Assembly: GCA_964513465.1 (NCBI GenBank)
Contig: CAZEMR010000013.1
Coordinates: forward strand, 1 to 58,112
Length of the DNA stretch: 58,112 nucleotides
From: CAZEMR01 sp964513465
GTDB lineage: Bacteria > Bacteroidota > Ignavibacteria > Kapaibacteriales > UBA2268
Direction: 5' to 3'
The notes under the pieces are model-generated. The model had not been told where the DNA came from. It searched no databases and saw only the letters and a program-made list of their open reading frames with translations. Shown piece by piece: positions 8,899-18,492 of this stretch (the first letter of the stretch is position 1; each line of letters begins with the position of its first letter). A program made the position numbers and the translations under genes.

Positions 8899-9894
8899 TC
8901 AAGCTTTTTTGATTTTGCCGATAATTACTGGATTTTCGCTTGCGGTCATTTTCATCACGCGGTCGGCGTCCTCGGGCCGGACAATCAGGATCATCCCGAT
9001 GCCGAGATTGAAGACGTGGCGCATTTCCTCGTCGGCGATGTCGCCGGTTTCCTGAATTAATTTAAATATATAGGGCTGGTCCCAGGCTTTCCAGTCGATT
9101 TCGAGCGCAAGGCCCTCGGGCACTACGCGCAGGGTGTTGCCGACAATGCCGCCGCCTGTGATGTGCGATATTCCGCGCACGAGGTCTTCGCGAAGCAAAG
9201 GCCGTACTGTTTTCAGGTACGAGCGGTGGATTTCGAGCATGGCCTCGCCGACTGTTTTGCCGAGTTCGTCGATTTTTTCGTCGGCGCGGAATTTTTCGAG
9301 CAATACCGCGCGCGCCAGCGAATAGCCGTTTGTGTGCAGGCCGCTGGATTCGAGGCCGATCATGACGTCGCCTTCGCGGATGTCGGTGCCGTTGACGATG
9401 CGGGGCTTATCGACCACTCCGACGATGGTGCCGGAAATATCATATTCGCCCTCGCCGTAAATAGATGGCATTTCTGCGGTTTCGCCGCCGATGAGCGCGC
9501 AGCCGTTCTCGAGGCAGCCGTTCACAAAGCCGGTGATAACCTGCTCGGCGATGTCGGGGCTAAGCTTTCCGGTTGCGAAATAATCCAGAAAGAATAATGG
9601 CTCGGCGCCGCATGATAAAATATCGTTAACACAATGATTTACAAGGCAATTGCCGACTGTGTTGTGAATGCCGGTTGCGAACGCCAGCTTGAGCTTGGTG
9701 CCAACTCCGTCGGTACTGGCGACGAGAATGGGGTGATCGAAATCCTCGAATTTCCCGTCATAAAATCCGCCGAAAAGCCCGATATCGGTCAGCACTTTGT
9801 CGTTAAATGTCGATCGGATAAGCGGCTTAACGCGGCGTACTGTTTCGTCGCCGGCCTCGATATCGACGCCTGCGGACTTATATGTTACTCCCAT
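8899..9894 (-). CDS. purM: Phosphoribosylformylglycinamidine cyclo-ligase (AIR synthetase)
   Basis: 331 residues, normal for PurM. It converts FGAM and ATP into aminoimidazole ribonucleotide, step five of purine synthesis, in the cytoplasm. YKSAGVDIEAGDE at the N-terminus, the ASTDGVGTKLKLA segment and GGETAEMP are hallmark motifs of the family and its ATP site. Its ATG is two bases after the stop of the large activase gene; its ribosome site GGGAG lies inside the end of that gene, so the two are co-expressed. The product AIR is the substrate of the PurE-like half of the fusion at 54399-55724. Confidence 0.96.
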   Translation of the reverse strand: MGVTYKSAGVDIEAGDETVRRVKPLIRSTFNDKVLTDIGLFGGFYDGKFEDFDHPILVASTDGVGTKLKLAFATGIHNTVGNCLVNHCVNDILSCGAEPLFFLDYFATGKLSPDIAEQVITGFVNGCLENGCALIGGETAEMPSIYGEGEYDISGTIVGVVDKPRIVNGTDIREGDVMIGLESSGLHTNGYSLARAVLLEKFRADEKIDELGKTVGEAMLEIHRSYLKTVRPLLREDLVRGISHITGGGIVGNTLRVVPEGLALEIDWKAWDQPYIFKLIQETGDIADEEMRHVFNLGIGMILIVRPEDADRVMKMTASENPVIIGKIKKA

Positions 9895-9896
9895 AA

Positions 9897-12800
9897 TTAC
9901 TCTCCCTTTTTGATTTTCAATTTATCAAGATTAATTAAAATATTCTCCGTGATTCCGTTTTTACCATTTTTGGAGTTCATATGCCCGGCCATTTTCATCA
10001 ATTCGGCTGCGCGCGCGGCTTGCAGCGCGAACATCTCCAGCCGGGCTTCGATCACCTGAGGATATACATTCCCGTCGGTCTCGATAGTCAGGAACGGGAT
10101 ATTCATATCGCCATTGAATAATTCCGGCATTTTGAAGTCTTTGTTTTTCAACCGCTTGGCTTCGATCTTTCCGCGCACGTTCATCTCCGGCAGCGATACC
10201 GATTCGGAAATCCGCGTGGGCATGCAGCCAAACGGCCCTATATTTATAATGCCGCAATATTTCTCGAGCCCTTCGTGAAGTCCGATGCCGACTGTGATGC
10301 CGGGTTCGCCCTTGAAGTCGAGCGGCACGATGTGTTCGCTGTGCTCGAGGATCGGCTCCAGCTCGGTTTTCGAATATTTATAATATCCGCTTCGCGCAAG
10401 CGCTTTTTTGATCTGCTTTTCGGACTGGCGCATGAATATTGTGCGGATGTAGTGCTCGACCTTCTTTTTTATGGACTTATCCGGTTCGAGCAAATTCTTT
10501 TTGATTAAATAATCCACATAAAAAATCCACTCGCTGATATATGCATCCTTTAGGATAAATCCCTTTTCCGCAAAGCGTTTATTGAGCCATTTGTGCGAGA
10601 ATCCGTCGCGGCGGACGAATATTTCGCCGACCATTGCGATATAGCGGGCTTCCTCGATCGGCTTACGGGCGGGCGCTCCGCTGCGGATCGCATCAGCGAA
10701 AATTCCGAGGGCATCGACGAGCTTTTCCGGATCCTCTTCCAGCGCTTCGAGCACCTTTGCGTATTCGCGGTCGAAGAGCTCCATCCCCCGCTCGGGCGAT
10801 TCGGCGTGGGCGAGTATTCCGGAGCGGATGTCGTCCATCACATCGCTGGCGATAATTGCCTGAAGTCCGCGCAGCGAGAAGCTCGAGCCCAGCCCGGCGA
10901 ATCCGTCCTCGTTCATCAGGGTCAGCGGGGCGACGTCGCGCATGCGTTTTTTGCGTATCACATCGCGGATGAATACGGGATATTGTCCCAGTCGGCAGTT
11001 GCCCGCGCCCTGGACGATAAAGTAGGCGATTTTGGATTTGCCGTCCCACCATTTGTCCATGTATTCCAGCAGCCCGCCGAGCAGAATCAGCACTGGCAGG
11101 CACTCCTTGCCGGAGGCCATCGCGCGGCCGTATTTCAATGTTTCGGCGGTGGCTTCGGGGAGCGCTTCGGAGCGGAAGCCGAGTCCGCGCAAAGTGGCAG
11201 CAAACATCGGCGCGGCGATATCGCCCATGGAGGGCACGAGGATGACCACATCCGGGTCGTCCAGCTTGATGCGGCGGCCGTCGGAATCGATGAATGTGCC
11301 GATTTCGCCGTCCATATCGATGCCGGCCTGGCGATAATCGGAATAGTCAGTATCGCTAATATTTTCTTTTAATCTCAGGTAGTTATGAATAATGTCCACA
11401 GCGGCGTCGATTCGGGTATTGATGCCTGCGTCGGCGGTGTGGCCGTCCAGCTCGAGCGTGAGCGACGGCTTGGAACCCATTATCGAGCGGAAGGTGGTCA
11501 TTATCATCGAATCGGGGGCGCAGGAGAAATTCGACACATAGGTAGCGAATAGCTGGGGATGACTTTTCACAAGCTGCGCGGATTTGAGGATTTTTTTTCC
11601 GCTTTCCCAATACATATTGTCCTCGATCGGCAGGCCGCGGTAGTCGAACATTTCGTATGGCAGCACATGAATCCCGCGCGAGGCGAATTTCCGGGGAATA
11701 CCTTTGTTTGCCGAATCGGCGAATGTATTGTATGGCCGGCCTATCAGCACCATTGCGAATTCGTCGGGATTTGATTCGAGATAATTCATAAATTCGCGTC
11801 CCATTTCCCAAAGCTCGTCCTGGAATTGGCGCTGCATCTCGGCTGCGTGATTATATGCTTTCTCGACTGCGGCGCGGTCTTTGATGCCCATTTCCGCTGC
11901 TGCTTTGATAAATTCATCAAGACATGAATCCCAGCCATAGGAGAAATTAAGATGCGGCGTAATCATTTTATTTTTAATGGACTTATCTTTATATGCCTGC
12001 GAAAGGAACAGCGGCTCGCCGCTTACGAATGCGCAGGAGCAGTTGAAGTCCAGCCGGTGATATTCGGCGTCCTCGACGTACATTTCGAGTACGAGGGGCA
12101 CGAAATAATAATCCGGCTCTTTTTCCGCTAAATTATTGAAAAACATCAAAGATAGCTGGCCCGGATAGCAGAACGAAGATAGCTCGCGCTCGAGTCCCTC
12201 CTCGTCCGGATTATCAGGCAATACGACGCGGAAGCCGAGATTTGTCAGAAAATTATAATAAAGCGGATAAAGCGCGTGCGAATGGAACGAGAGGTTGACG
12301 CCCACGGTCGGCGCATCCCCGGGCAATTCCGCCGCAGGTGAGTATTTGCCGAACATCAGGCGGTTCCGGCGCGACACATGATCGTATTTCGCAGGGTCTA
12401 TCTTGCTTTTTTTCAGTAAATTATAATATTTATCGCAGGCCCCGCCGAATGGGTACACCTTGCCGAGCACCTCGATCATATTTATGCTGCACCCCAGATC
12501 GCATTTCTCGCGACCGCCGCGGCAAATGAATGGCTTGCGGTAGTTTACATCGCGGGAGGCCAGCTCGCGAAGGTCGTATTCGGTGCGGCCGAGTAGTCCT
12601 ATGCGTTGTTTTTCATCGACTTCGAGCGCGACGCCATAAGCGCCCATGAGTCCGGGTTCGGGCGGCACGATGATCTCGCGTCCGGTGAGCGCGGCCATTG
12701 CAATCGGGATCGCTTTATTATAGCAAACCCCGCCTTGCATAAATATTTTCTTGCCGACGGGCCGGTTGCCCTTAACCCGGTTGACGTAATTAAGGCATAT

Positions 12801-14282
12801 CGAATAGACGAGGCCGGCGACTACGTCCTCGCGTGAATTGTTCTCCTGCAGGGCGGTCTTGATGTCCGAGCTGATGAACGCCGCGCACTGGTCGCTGAAG
12901 TTCGGCGGATTGGCGCCTTTCAGGGCAATTTTTTCTATATCGGTCACGTTTATGCGCAATGATTCGTAGGCCGACTCCTCGATGAACGAGCCGGTGCCGG
13001 CCGAGCAGGCTTCGTTCATTGCGTAATCCGCGGGAACTTTATTGACTATATATGTATATTTCGCGTCCTGGCCGCCGATTTCGAAGATGGTATCGACTTC
13101 CGGATCGAAATGGACGGCGGCGGTTGCGTGGGCGATTATCTCGTTGAATACTCCGTCGGTCATCGCGTGCAGTCCGGCGATATGGCGTCCCGAGCCGGTT
13201 GCGCCGAGGCCGGTGATTCGGACATCCGCCTCGATCTGCCCGGCAAGCTCCGAATAGCATTTGCGGGAGGCGCCGATGGGGTCGCCATTGGTATATAAAT
13301 ATACCGAGGCGAGGATTGCCTTGTCGCTGCGGCGGATGAGCACGGCTTTCGTTGTGGTCGAGCCGACGTCCAGCCCTATGGTGCATTCGTCGCCGTCGCG
13401 GGCGGTGGATTTGGCCATAGTTTCGAATCGCACATTATCCGCGAATTCCGTCAGCGGGCGATGATATACGAAGGAGCTTTGCTTATCGGTGAGAATATTA
13501 TCGAAGGATCCGATCGGCGGGACGCCTTCGTCGAGTGCGTAATACGCCGCTCCGAGCGCTTCGAAATATGCGGCTTCTTGGGGTATATATATATTGGGTA
13601 ATTTATTACTAAGGAAATTCATCACAGCGCGGTTGCGCGTGACGCCGCCTATTATGAGCGGGCGGGCGGTGTTGGTCTTGCCGAGCAATTCCTCGACCTT
13701 TTCGGCGATCATTCGGGCAAGGCCTGCGGTGACTTCGCTTTTATTGACTCCCTTATTGAGCGCGTGTGTGCAGTCGGATTTGCAGAATACCGAGCATCGG
13801 CCGGATACGCGGAAGGGGTCGGCGCCGTCGGCCAGATCGACTGCTTCGCCGAGCGAAAGGCCCATGCGCTTGATTTGCTGCATGAAGAATTCGCCGGTGC
13901 CCGAAGCGCACTGGTTGCGCGTGATTATATTGCTGATTTTATGGGATTTATCGAGAGAATATACGATAAATGTCTCGCCGCCGAGACTGGCCACTGATGT
14001 AAATTTATTGCTTCGGCCGAGGTGGTCCATTGCGCGCTCGATTGCCTCCGGCTCGGAGATCGAGGGCAAATTTACCGTATTGCGGAATTTGCGGCCGGTG
14101 ACGGCAACGGGTAATCTATCTTTATTGAATTCGCGGAGCTTTTCGAGGAAAACGCCTTTGGGATCGCCATTATGCAGGATGGTGAGATGATCCCCGATTT
14201 GCGCCCGGCCATTATCGCGACCGAGCCGTACAAAAGATATGCTCGATGCTCCGAGGCATACGCCGATTACTTGTTTCATCAT
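9897..14282 (-). CDS. Fused double activase / 2-hydroxyacyl-CoA dehydratase-type reductase (CoA enzyme activase)
   Basis: 1461 residues. Two BadF/BadG/BcrA/BcrD-type ASKHA ATPase modules come first (about 3-260 and 300-560). Each has the cluster-binding cysteines of activases: C125 in NQCASGTG with C163, C167 and C171 in module 1; C426 in NEACSAGTG and C465 in module 2. Module 2 shows GLDVGSTTTK and EIGGQDAK. A Cys-rich linker (C587, C594, C598, C616) leads into DUF2229/HgdB-like reductase domains with C705 in SSFCYPG, C921 in SNFSCAPD, C1061 in GKECLP and C1096 in GAGNCRLG. Known relatives use ATP to fire low-potential electrons onto a [4Fe-4S] or double-cubane cluster; the substrate of these large fused forms is unresolved. 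Two adjacent ATG codons start it, and the ribosome site is weak. A glycosyltransferase gene lies 27 bp upstream. Confidence 0.88.
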   Translation of the reverse strand: MMKQVIGVCLGASSISFVRLGRDNGRAQIGDHLTILHNGDPKGVFLEKLREFNKDRLPVAVTGRKFRNTVNLPSISEPEAIERAMDHLGRSNKFTSVASLGGETFIVYSLDKSHKISNIITRNQCASGTGEFFMQQIKRMGLSLGEAVDLADGADPFRVSGRCSVFCKSDCTHALNKGVNKSEVTAGLARMIAEKVEELLGKTNTARPLIIGGVTRNRAVMNFLSNKLPNIYIPQEAAYFEALGAAYYALDEGVPPIGSFDNILTDKQSSFVYHRPLTEFADNVRFETMAKSTARDGDECTIGLDVGSTTTKAVLIRRSDKAILASVYLYTNGDPIGASRKCYSELAGQIEADVRITGLGATGSGRHIAGLHAMTDGVFNEIIAHATAAVHFDPEVDTIFEIGGQDAKYTYIVNKVPADYAMNEACSAGTGSFIEESAYESLRINVTDIEKIALKGANPPNFSDQCAAFISSDIKTALQENNSREDVVAGLVYSICLNYVNRVKGNRPVGKKIFMQGGVCYNKAIPIAMAALTGREIIVPPEPGLMGAYGVALEVDEKQRIGLLGRTEYDLRELASRDVNYRKPFICRGGREKCDLGCSINMIEVLGKVYPFGGACDKYYNLLKKSKIDPAKYDHVSRRNRLMFGKYSPAAELPGDAPTVGVNLSFHSHALYPLYYNFLTNLGFRVVLPDNPDEEGLERELSSFCYPGQLSLMFFNNLAEKEPDYYFVPLVLEMYVEDAEYHRLDFNCSCAFVSGEPLFLSQAYKDKSIKNKMITPHLNFSYGWDSCLDEFIKAAAEMGIKDRAAVEKAYNHAAEMQRQFQDELWEMGREFMNYLESNPDEFAMVLIGRPYNTFADSANKGIPRKFASRGIHVLPYEMFDYRGLPIEDNMYWESGKKILKSAQLVKSHPQLFATYVSNFSCAPDSMIMTTFRSIMGSKPSLTLELDGHTADAGINTRIDAAVDIIHNYLRLKENISDTDYSDYRQAGIDMDGEIGTFIDSDGRRIKLDDPDVVILVPSMGDIAAPMFAATLRGLGFRSEALPEATAETLKYGRAMASGKECLPVLILLGGLLEYMDKWWDGKSKIAYFIVQGAGNCRLGQYPVFIRDVIRKKRMRDVAPLTLMNEDGFAGLGSSFSLRGLQAIIASDVMDDIRSGILAHAESPERGMELFDREYAKVLEALEEDPEKLVDALGIFADAIRSGAPARKPIEEARYIAMVGEIFVRRDGFSHKWLNKRFAEKGFILKDAYISEWIFYVDYLIKKNLLEPDKSIKKKVEHYIRTIFMRQSEKQIKKALARSGYYKYSKTELEPILEHSEHIVPLDFKGEPGITVGIGLHEGLEKYCGIINIGPFGCMPTRISESVSLPEMNVRGKIEAKRLKNKDFKMPELFNGDMNIPFLTIETDGNVYPQVIEARLEMFALQAARAAELMKMAGHMNSKNGKNGITENILINLDKLKIKKGE

Positions 14283-14309
14283 CTATTTGAAATTGATATA
14301 ACAAACTCA

Positions 14310-15149
14310 TTATCTGACTGCTTCCCATTCGCGGGATACGGAACGTCCCAAAAACCACACCGTCAGCGAATTCAGAGTCCAGCTCCAGATCGTCCGCATA
14401 TAGCCGTATTTTCGGAATCGGCGGGGCGATTCGAGCACCAGCAGATCGCCTGCAAAACGGATGCGTCCGCGGTCGGCAATCCTGCGGTAAAGGTCGAAAT
14501 CCTCGCCGGCGACGATGTTGTCGTTATATCCGCCGACTTCGCGAAAGACTTCGCGGCATACAATCTGGCATTCGCCGCGGCCCATTCCGAGGCCTATTTT
14601 ATTAAGGAACCAGACATAGGAATTATGAATCGCATAAAACACTTTATCCTTGAAAACCACTTCGTCGGGGAAGCACTGCACTGGACAGGCCAGCGCGCTG
14701 TATCCGCCGAGCGCGGCACCCGAGCCGGCCATTTCTGCAATCATCCGGAAGAATTTGTCCGGTTCGGCGGGCTTGGTGTCTGCGTTTATGAATACGAGAA
14801 TATCTCCGGATGCCGCTTCAGCGCCGCGGTTGCGTCCCTGCGAAATGGTCTGCCGCGCGGGGCTTTGGTGGCGGATTACCTTATCGGCATATTTTTCGGC
14901 GATTTCGAGCGTGCGGTCGGTGCTGCCGCCGTCGCTTACAATCAGCTCCATTGAATACCTTTCGCGGATCACGGGGCTGAATAATTTAAGTGAATTTTCA
15001 AGAATTTTTTCTTCCTGAAATACAGGAATTATTATGCTTAACAAAGGTTTGCCATTTTTAATGGCCGCTGTGTTTCTGTGTTGTGGCTCGCAGGCTATGC
15101 CATTGCGGCCCTTGTCGAGTTTGTTTATATTAAGCTTATTATCAAGCAA
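14310..15149 (-). CDS. Family 2 glycosyltransferase (GT-A)
   Basis: 279 residues with the GT2 core. LSIIIPVFQEE marks the first strand at about 38, VSDGGSTDRT follows with the nucleotide-sugar-binding Asp, and FINADT (in place of the usual DxD) sits near 137. No membrane helices are evident, so it is a soluble or peripheral enzyme adding a sugar to an unknown acceptor. The start is a TTG (15149) with GGGTGA five bases upstream; no ATG occurs before the catalytic domain. It is first in a same-strand run leading into the activase, purM and the lipoprotein. Confidence 0.87.
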   Translation of the reverse strand: MLDNKLNINKLDKGRNGIACEPQHRNTAAIKNGKPLLSIIIPVFQEEKILENSLKLFSPVIRERYSMELIVSDGGSTDRTLEIAEKYADKVIRHQSPARQTISQGRNRGAEAASGDILVFINADTKPAEPDKFFRMIAEMAGSGAALGGYSALACPVQCFPDEVVFKDKVFYAIHNSYVWFLNKIGLGMGRGECQIVCREVFREVGGYNDNIVAGEDFDLYRRIADRGRIRFAGDLLVLESPRRFRKYGYMRTIWSWTLNSLTVWFLGRSVSREWEAVR

Positions 15150-15249
15150 AAGTCACCCGGTTATTCTGGGATAAAAATCTATTTAATCAAGGGATTAAAT
15201 GTGTAATTTAACTAAATTTTCATTAGGAATAAAATTGAATATCTGATAA

Positions 15250-16287
15250 TTAAAAGCTAATTTCGCCCATCCGCAAATGGAATGGATAAAGCAGGTATAC
15301 GCGGGTGACCGGCCCGAATTCCACCGCGGGCGAGGGCAGCTTGAACATATTCAGAGTCTGCCGCAGCCAGTTCCAGAAATTGCCGCCATCGGGCAAAAGC
15401 TCGACCAGATTATAATCCAGCGCAATCACATAGCGGGGGCTGCCCCAGACGTCGGGATAGATCGGCTCGGACTTGGCGGGGTCGCACTCGCCGCCCTGGT
15501 ATCCCGGAGCGCAAAGGCTTCGCGCGGCATACCCGAAGCTGAGGCTGAGCCAGCGGGGCCAGTATTTCTGAGCTTGGGCGGGCAGCATATTGTGCACATT
15601 GACCGACAGCCACAGCGTATGCGAGCTGTAGTCGTCTATGAAAAAGTGATGCGGCTGCCGCTTCAGATCGCCGTGCCAGTCGGCCGGGATGTATTGGAAT
15701 TTCGGAGTGAAATTCTGTAGAAATGGCCAGTAGTGCTGGCCGATAAAAAGCGCCGAGCCAGCGATATCGGCATAAAAATCCGATGGCGAAAATCCCCACT
15801 GAGTGCCGTAGCCGTCGAGTATCTCTACATATGTCGAATAGGCCAGCCCGCCGATTCCGCCCCAGACGGTTGCGGCTTCCCAGCTAAGGCCTGCGGTCAT
15901 CATGGATTCGCTTAATAAATATGATGTGAAATAGCAGCCGAAGAAATGCCCGGCTTTGTCCGACCACAGCGCATAGCGGCCGTCTTCGTAGAAATGAAAT
16001 TCGCCCATTTCGTCCCAGATTGTGGCGAGTTGGGCGTCGTGCTGGACAACGAATATGCCCGCATATATACCCGTGATAATGCCAAGATTCAGCGGCTTAA
16101 TGTGCGAATTTTCGAGCGGAAGATCGCCATGGATGGTATATCGGGGGTGGCCTGCAAATGTGAATTCGCTGTCGGGCACGAAAAGTGGCATCGAATTGCG
16201 CGACGAATCGCTCTCCCCGGCAAAAGCCGGTGAAAAAAGTGTCAGAGAAATTAAAAATATCAGGATAAATCTATGGAATCCGGTCAT
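15250..16287 (-). CDS. DUF2279-family envelope protein
   Basis: 345 residues from the ATG at 16287. This start gives a clean signal peptide (MTGFHRF then a hydrophobic core, ending near AFAGES); the frame is open 45 codons further upstream but that extension has no export signal. The middle carries the DUF2279 hallmark: WSDKAGHFFG, then EILDGYG and WGFSPSDFYADIAGS. Family members are small predicted periplasmic or membrane proteins of unknown function. Several hydrophobic stretches could be membrane segments. The C-terminal 130 residues have alternating, aromatic-rich strands that could be beta structure. It is separated from its neighbours and appears to be a single-gene unit. Confidence 0.75.
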   Translation of the reverse strand: MTGFHRFILIFLISLTLFSPAFAGESDSSRNSMPLFVPDSEFTFAGHPRYTIHGDLPLENSHIKPLNLGIITGIYAGIFVVQHDAQLATIWDEMGEFHFYEDGRYALWSDKAGHFFGCYFTSYLLSESMMTAGLSWEAATVWGGIGGLAYSTYVEILDGYGTQWGFSPSDFYADIAGSALFIGQHYWPFLQNFTPKFQYIPADWHGDLKRQPHHFFIDDYSSHTLWLSVNVHNMLPAQAQKYWPRWLSLSFGYAARSLCAPGYQGGECDPAKSEPIYPDVWGSPRYVIALDYNLVELLPDGGNFWNWLRQTLNMFKLPSPAVEFGPVTRVYLLYPFHLRMGEISF

Positions 16288-16495
16288 TTTTTCGTTGAAA
16301 TGGTACGATAATTGATTAATTTTTATTATTATATTATGAATAATGGGCTGTCCGCATGGCGGGGCCCCTGGCCTTTCGGGAGATTTAAAATAGTCATTTC
16401 CGGGAATATGGCCAATAAGCATATTATTTATTTATAGCTTGGATTTGATGAATATTTAATTATTTATTAATTTTGCAAAGCACAGTGGCCACAGC

Positions 16496-17428
16496 ATGGA
16501 AGAATTGGGAAAAATATATCGTGAAAAACGTAAAAAGCTGAACTTATCCATCGATGAAGTCAGCGAAAAGACAAAGATACGTCCGCACATCATCGCCGCT
16601 ATGGAGGATAATAATTTCTCGATTCTTCCGCCGGTTTATCTTAAATCATTTCTTAAGACCTATGCCGATTTTCTGAAGATTCCCGCCGAGGATATTCAGC
16701 CCTTTATCGACGAGCTCTATCAGGAAAAGAAGACGTCCGAGGAGGCCAAAAAAGTGCAGCCGCTTCCGCCGGAAAAGCCCAAAGCCACGGATTTTCGTGA
16801 AATTTTCCGAAAAAAGGCCGTTAAGACTATTCCCAGCGCTAATGTTTTGAATTATATTCTTTACGCGGTGATTTCTCTGGTTATTCTCGCGCTGGTTTAT
16901 TTATTTATATTTACCGGTGATGATGAAAACGGCGAATTCGACTCAGCATCGCAGGAGGGTATTACTCCGGATACGACCACAGTGATTAAGGAAGAGGAAA
17001 AGGGCAAAAATTTGCTGTCATATTTCGAATCCGACAGCCTTATGCTCGAGGCCCGCGCGGTTGATACGACCTGGATGCAGATAGAAATCGACGGCAAAAA
17101 GGTCGAGGAAGCGCTTCTGTATCCGGGTATGCAGCGGACCTGGTCGGCCAGCGAGTTCTTCGTGGTTACCCAGGGCAATGTGGGCGGAATAGAATTCTAT
17201 CGTAATGGCACAAAGCTCGAGCCTTTCGGTAGTCCGGGCGGAGTTGTGAAAAATATCAAAATTACTGAAGATAAGGTAATCAAGCAGGATGCGGAGTCAT
17301 CCCCGTCGCGCAAACGCAGGAGCCGCAAGGCCGAACAGCCCGAGAAGAAGCCCCGCACGATAGAGCCCTCTGTTATTCCGAAGCAGCGGCTGGTACCCGA
17401 TAAGGAATCCGGCGGCGGCGGGGGTTAA
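16496..17428 (+). CDS. rodZ: RodZ-like helix-turn-helix membrane protein
   Basis: 310 residues. An N-terminal HTH_25 domain (about 1-70: LSIDEVSEKTKIRPHIIAA, then ILPPVYLKSFLKTYADFL) is followed by a charged linker, one transmembrane helix near 122-142 (YILYAVISLVILALVYLFIF), and a DUF4115 beta domain (about 180-260; WMQIEIDGK, YPGMQRTW). This order is that of RodZ, which links MreB filaments to the elongation machinery and sets cell shape. The C-terminal tail is basic and ends in a glycine run. It is convergent with the KpsF gene; the two stop codons share the bases TTAA. A diverged DNA-binding role is possible but the membrane layout favours RodZ. Confidence 0.82.
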   Translation: MEELGKIYREKRKKLNLSIDEVSEKTKIRPHIIAAMEDNNFSILPPVYLKSFLKTYADFLKIPAEDIQPFIDELYQEKKTSEEAKKVQPLPPEKPKATDFREIFRKKAVKTIPSANVLNYILYAVISLVILALVYLFIFTGDDENGEFDSASQEGITPDTTTVIKEEEKGKNLLSYFESDSLMLEARAVDTTWMQIEIDGKKVEEALLYPGMQRTWSASEFFVVTQGNVGGIEFYRNGTKLEPFGSPGGVVKNIKITEDKVIKQDAESSPSRKRRSRKAEQPEKKPRTIEPSVIPKQRLVPDKESGGGGG

Positions 17429-18396
17429 ATCCCGCTTCTGATAATGTCATGAATCCTGATTACTCCGGTGCATTCTCCCCTATTTCCAACTACCGGCAAT
17501 ACGTTGATCTGTGATGTGCGGTTTTCCATTATCGCGAGGGCTTCGCCGAGATAGACATCTTCATCGACCGTAACGGGCGATGCGGTCATCACTTCGGCAA
17601 CATTTAATTCCTTTATTTGGGAATACTTATGCAGTGTGCGGCGCACATCCCCGTCGGTAATGATCCCGCGGAGTATTTTATTTTCGTCGACCACGCAGAC
17701 GCAGCCGAGCGCTTTGTCGGTCATTACGATCAGCGCTTGGTCGAATTTTGCGTCAGTCCCGACGACGGGGAGTTCTTCTCCGGAGTGCATGAGGTCTTTT
17801 ACTTTCAGCGTGATATTACGCCCGATCTGGCCCAGCGGGTGAAGCCGTGAGAAGTCCTCGAGCGTAACGCCGCGGCATTTCATCGAGGCTATGGCGAGCG
17901 CGTCGCCGATTGCGAGCGCGGCCACTGCGCTGGATGTTGGCGCGAGATTTAGCGGACATGCTTCGCGGTCGACCGAGGCATCGAGGGCGATGTCGCTGTT
18001 TCGGCCGAGGAACGAGTTCATATTCCCCACTATTGAAATAATCTGAGCTTTGCGATTGCGGATGAATGGCACGAGTCGTACGATTTCGTCGGTGCTGCCG
18101 CTTTTAGAGAGGAGTATGACGGTGTCGCCTGCGCCGACGACTCCGAGGTCGCCGTGTAGCGCTTCGACGGGATGCAGAAATAGCGCCGGCACTCCGGTGC
18201 TGGCGAGTGTTGCGGCTATTTTATGGCCGATCATTCCGGATTTGCCTATTCCGCTGACTACTACTTTGTCGGAGTCTGAAATCATTCGGACGGCAGCGGG
18301 AAAGCTGTCGTCGATTCGTGCTATTAATTTATCGAGGGCATCGATTTCTTGGCGGATTACGCGGATGCCTTCCTGCCTGAGATGATTTTTGTCCAC
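17425..18396 (-). CDS. kdsD: Arabinose-5-phosphate isomerase (KpsF/GutQ family)
   Basis: 323 residues. A SIS sugar-isomerase domain (about 35-170) carries SGIGKSGMIGHK, the HPVEALHGDLG segment and LSKSGSTDEI; two CBS domains follow (about 205-320). The enzyme makes arabinose 5-phosphate from ribulose 5-phosphate, the precursor of Kdo for LPS, in the cytoplasm. This supports an outer membrane in the host. It starts with GTG at 18396 and ends in a 4-bp overlap with the convergent rodZ-like gene. Confidence 0.92.
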   Translation of the reverse strand: MDKNHLRQEGIRVIRQEIDALDKLIARIDDSFPAAVRMISDSDKVVVSGIGKSGMIGHKIAATLASTGVPALFLHPVEALHGDLGVVGAGDTVILLSKSGSTDEIVRLVPFIRNRKAQIISIVGNMNSFLGRNSDIALDASVDREACPLNLAPTSSAVAALAIGDALAIASMKCRGVTLEDFSRLHPLGQIGRNITLKVKDLMHSGEELPVVGTDAKFDQALIVMTDKALGCVCVVDENKILRGIITDGDVRRTLHKYSQIKELNVAEVMTASPVTVDEDVYLGEALAIMENRTSQINVLPVVGNRGECTGVIRIHDIIRSGI

Positions 18397-18455
18397 TTTG
18401 ATTTTCGTATAAATATATAAAAATACAAAATTAAGAAATTTTGGGAATTATAAAT

Positions 18456-18481
18456 AAAAAAGGCTGCCATTTTGGGCAGCC
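18456..18481 (-). terminator. Rho-independent terminator of the HIT gene
   Basis: On the minus strand GGCTGCC pairs with GGCAGCC around a six-base loop and is followed by six T residues. It begins 12 bp after the HIT stop codon. The stem is nearly the same as those at 4625-4660 and 7608-7629. Confidence 0.85.
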
Positions 18482-18492
18482 CTGATTCGGAA

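Noticed and set aside
10593..11372. 259-codon open frame opposite the activase fusion
   Set aside because: Antisense shadow; the minus strand encodes conserved cysteine motifs across the same bases.
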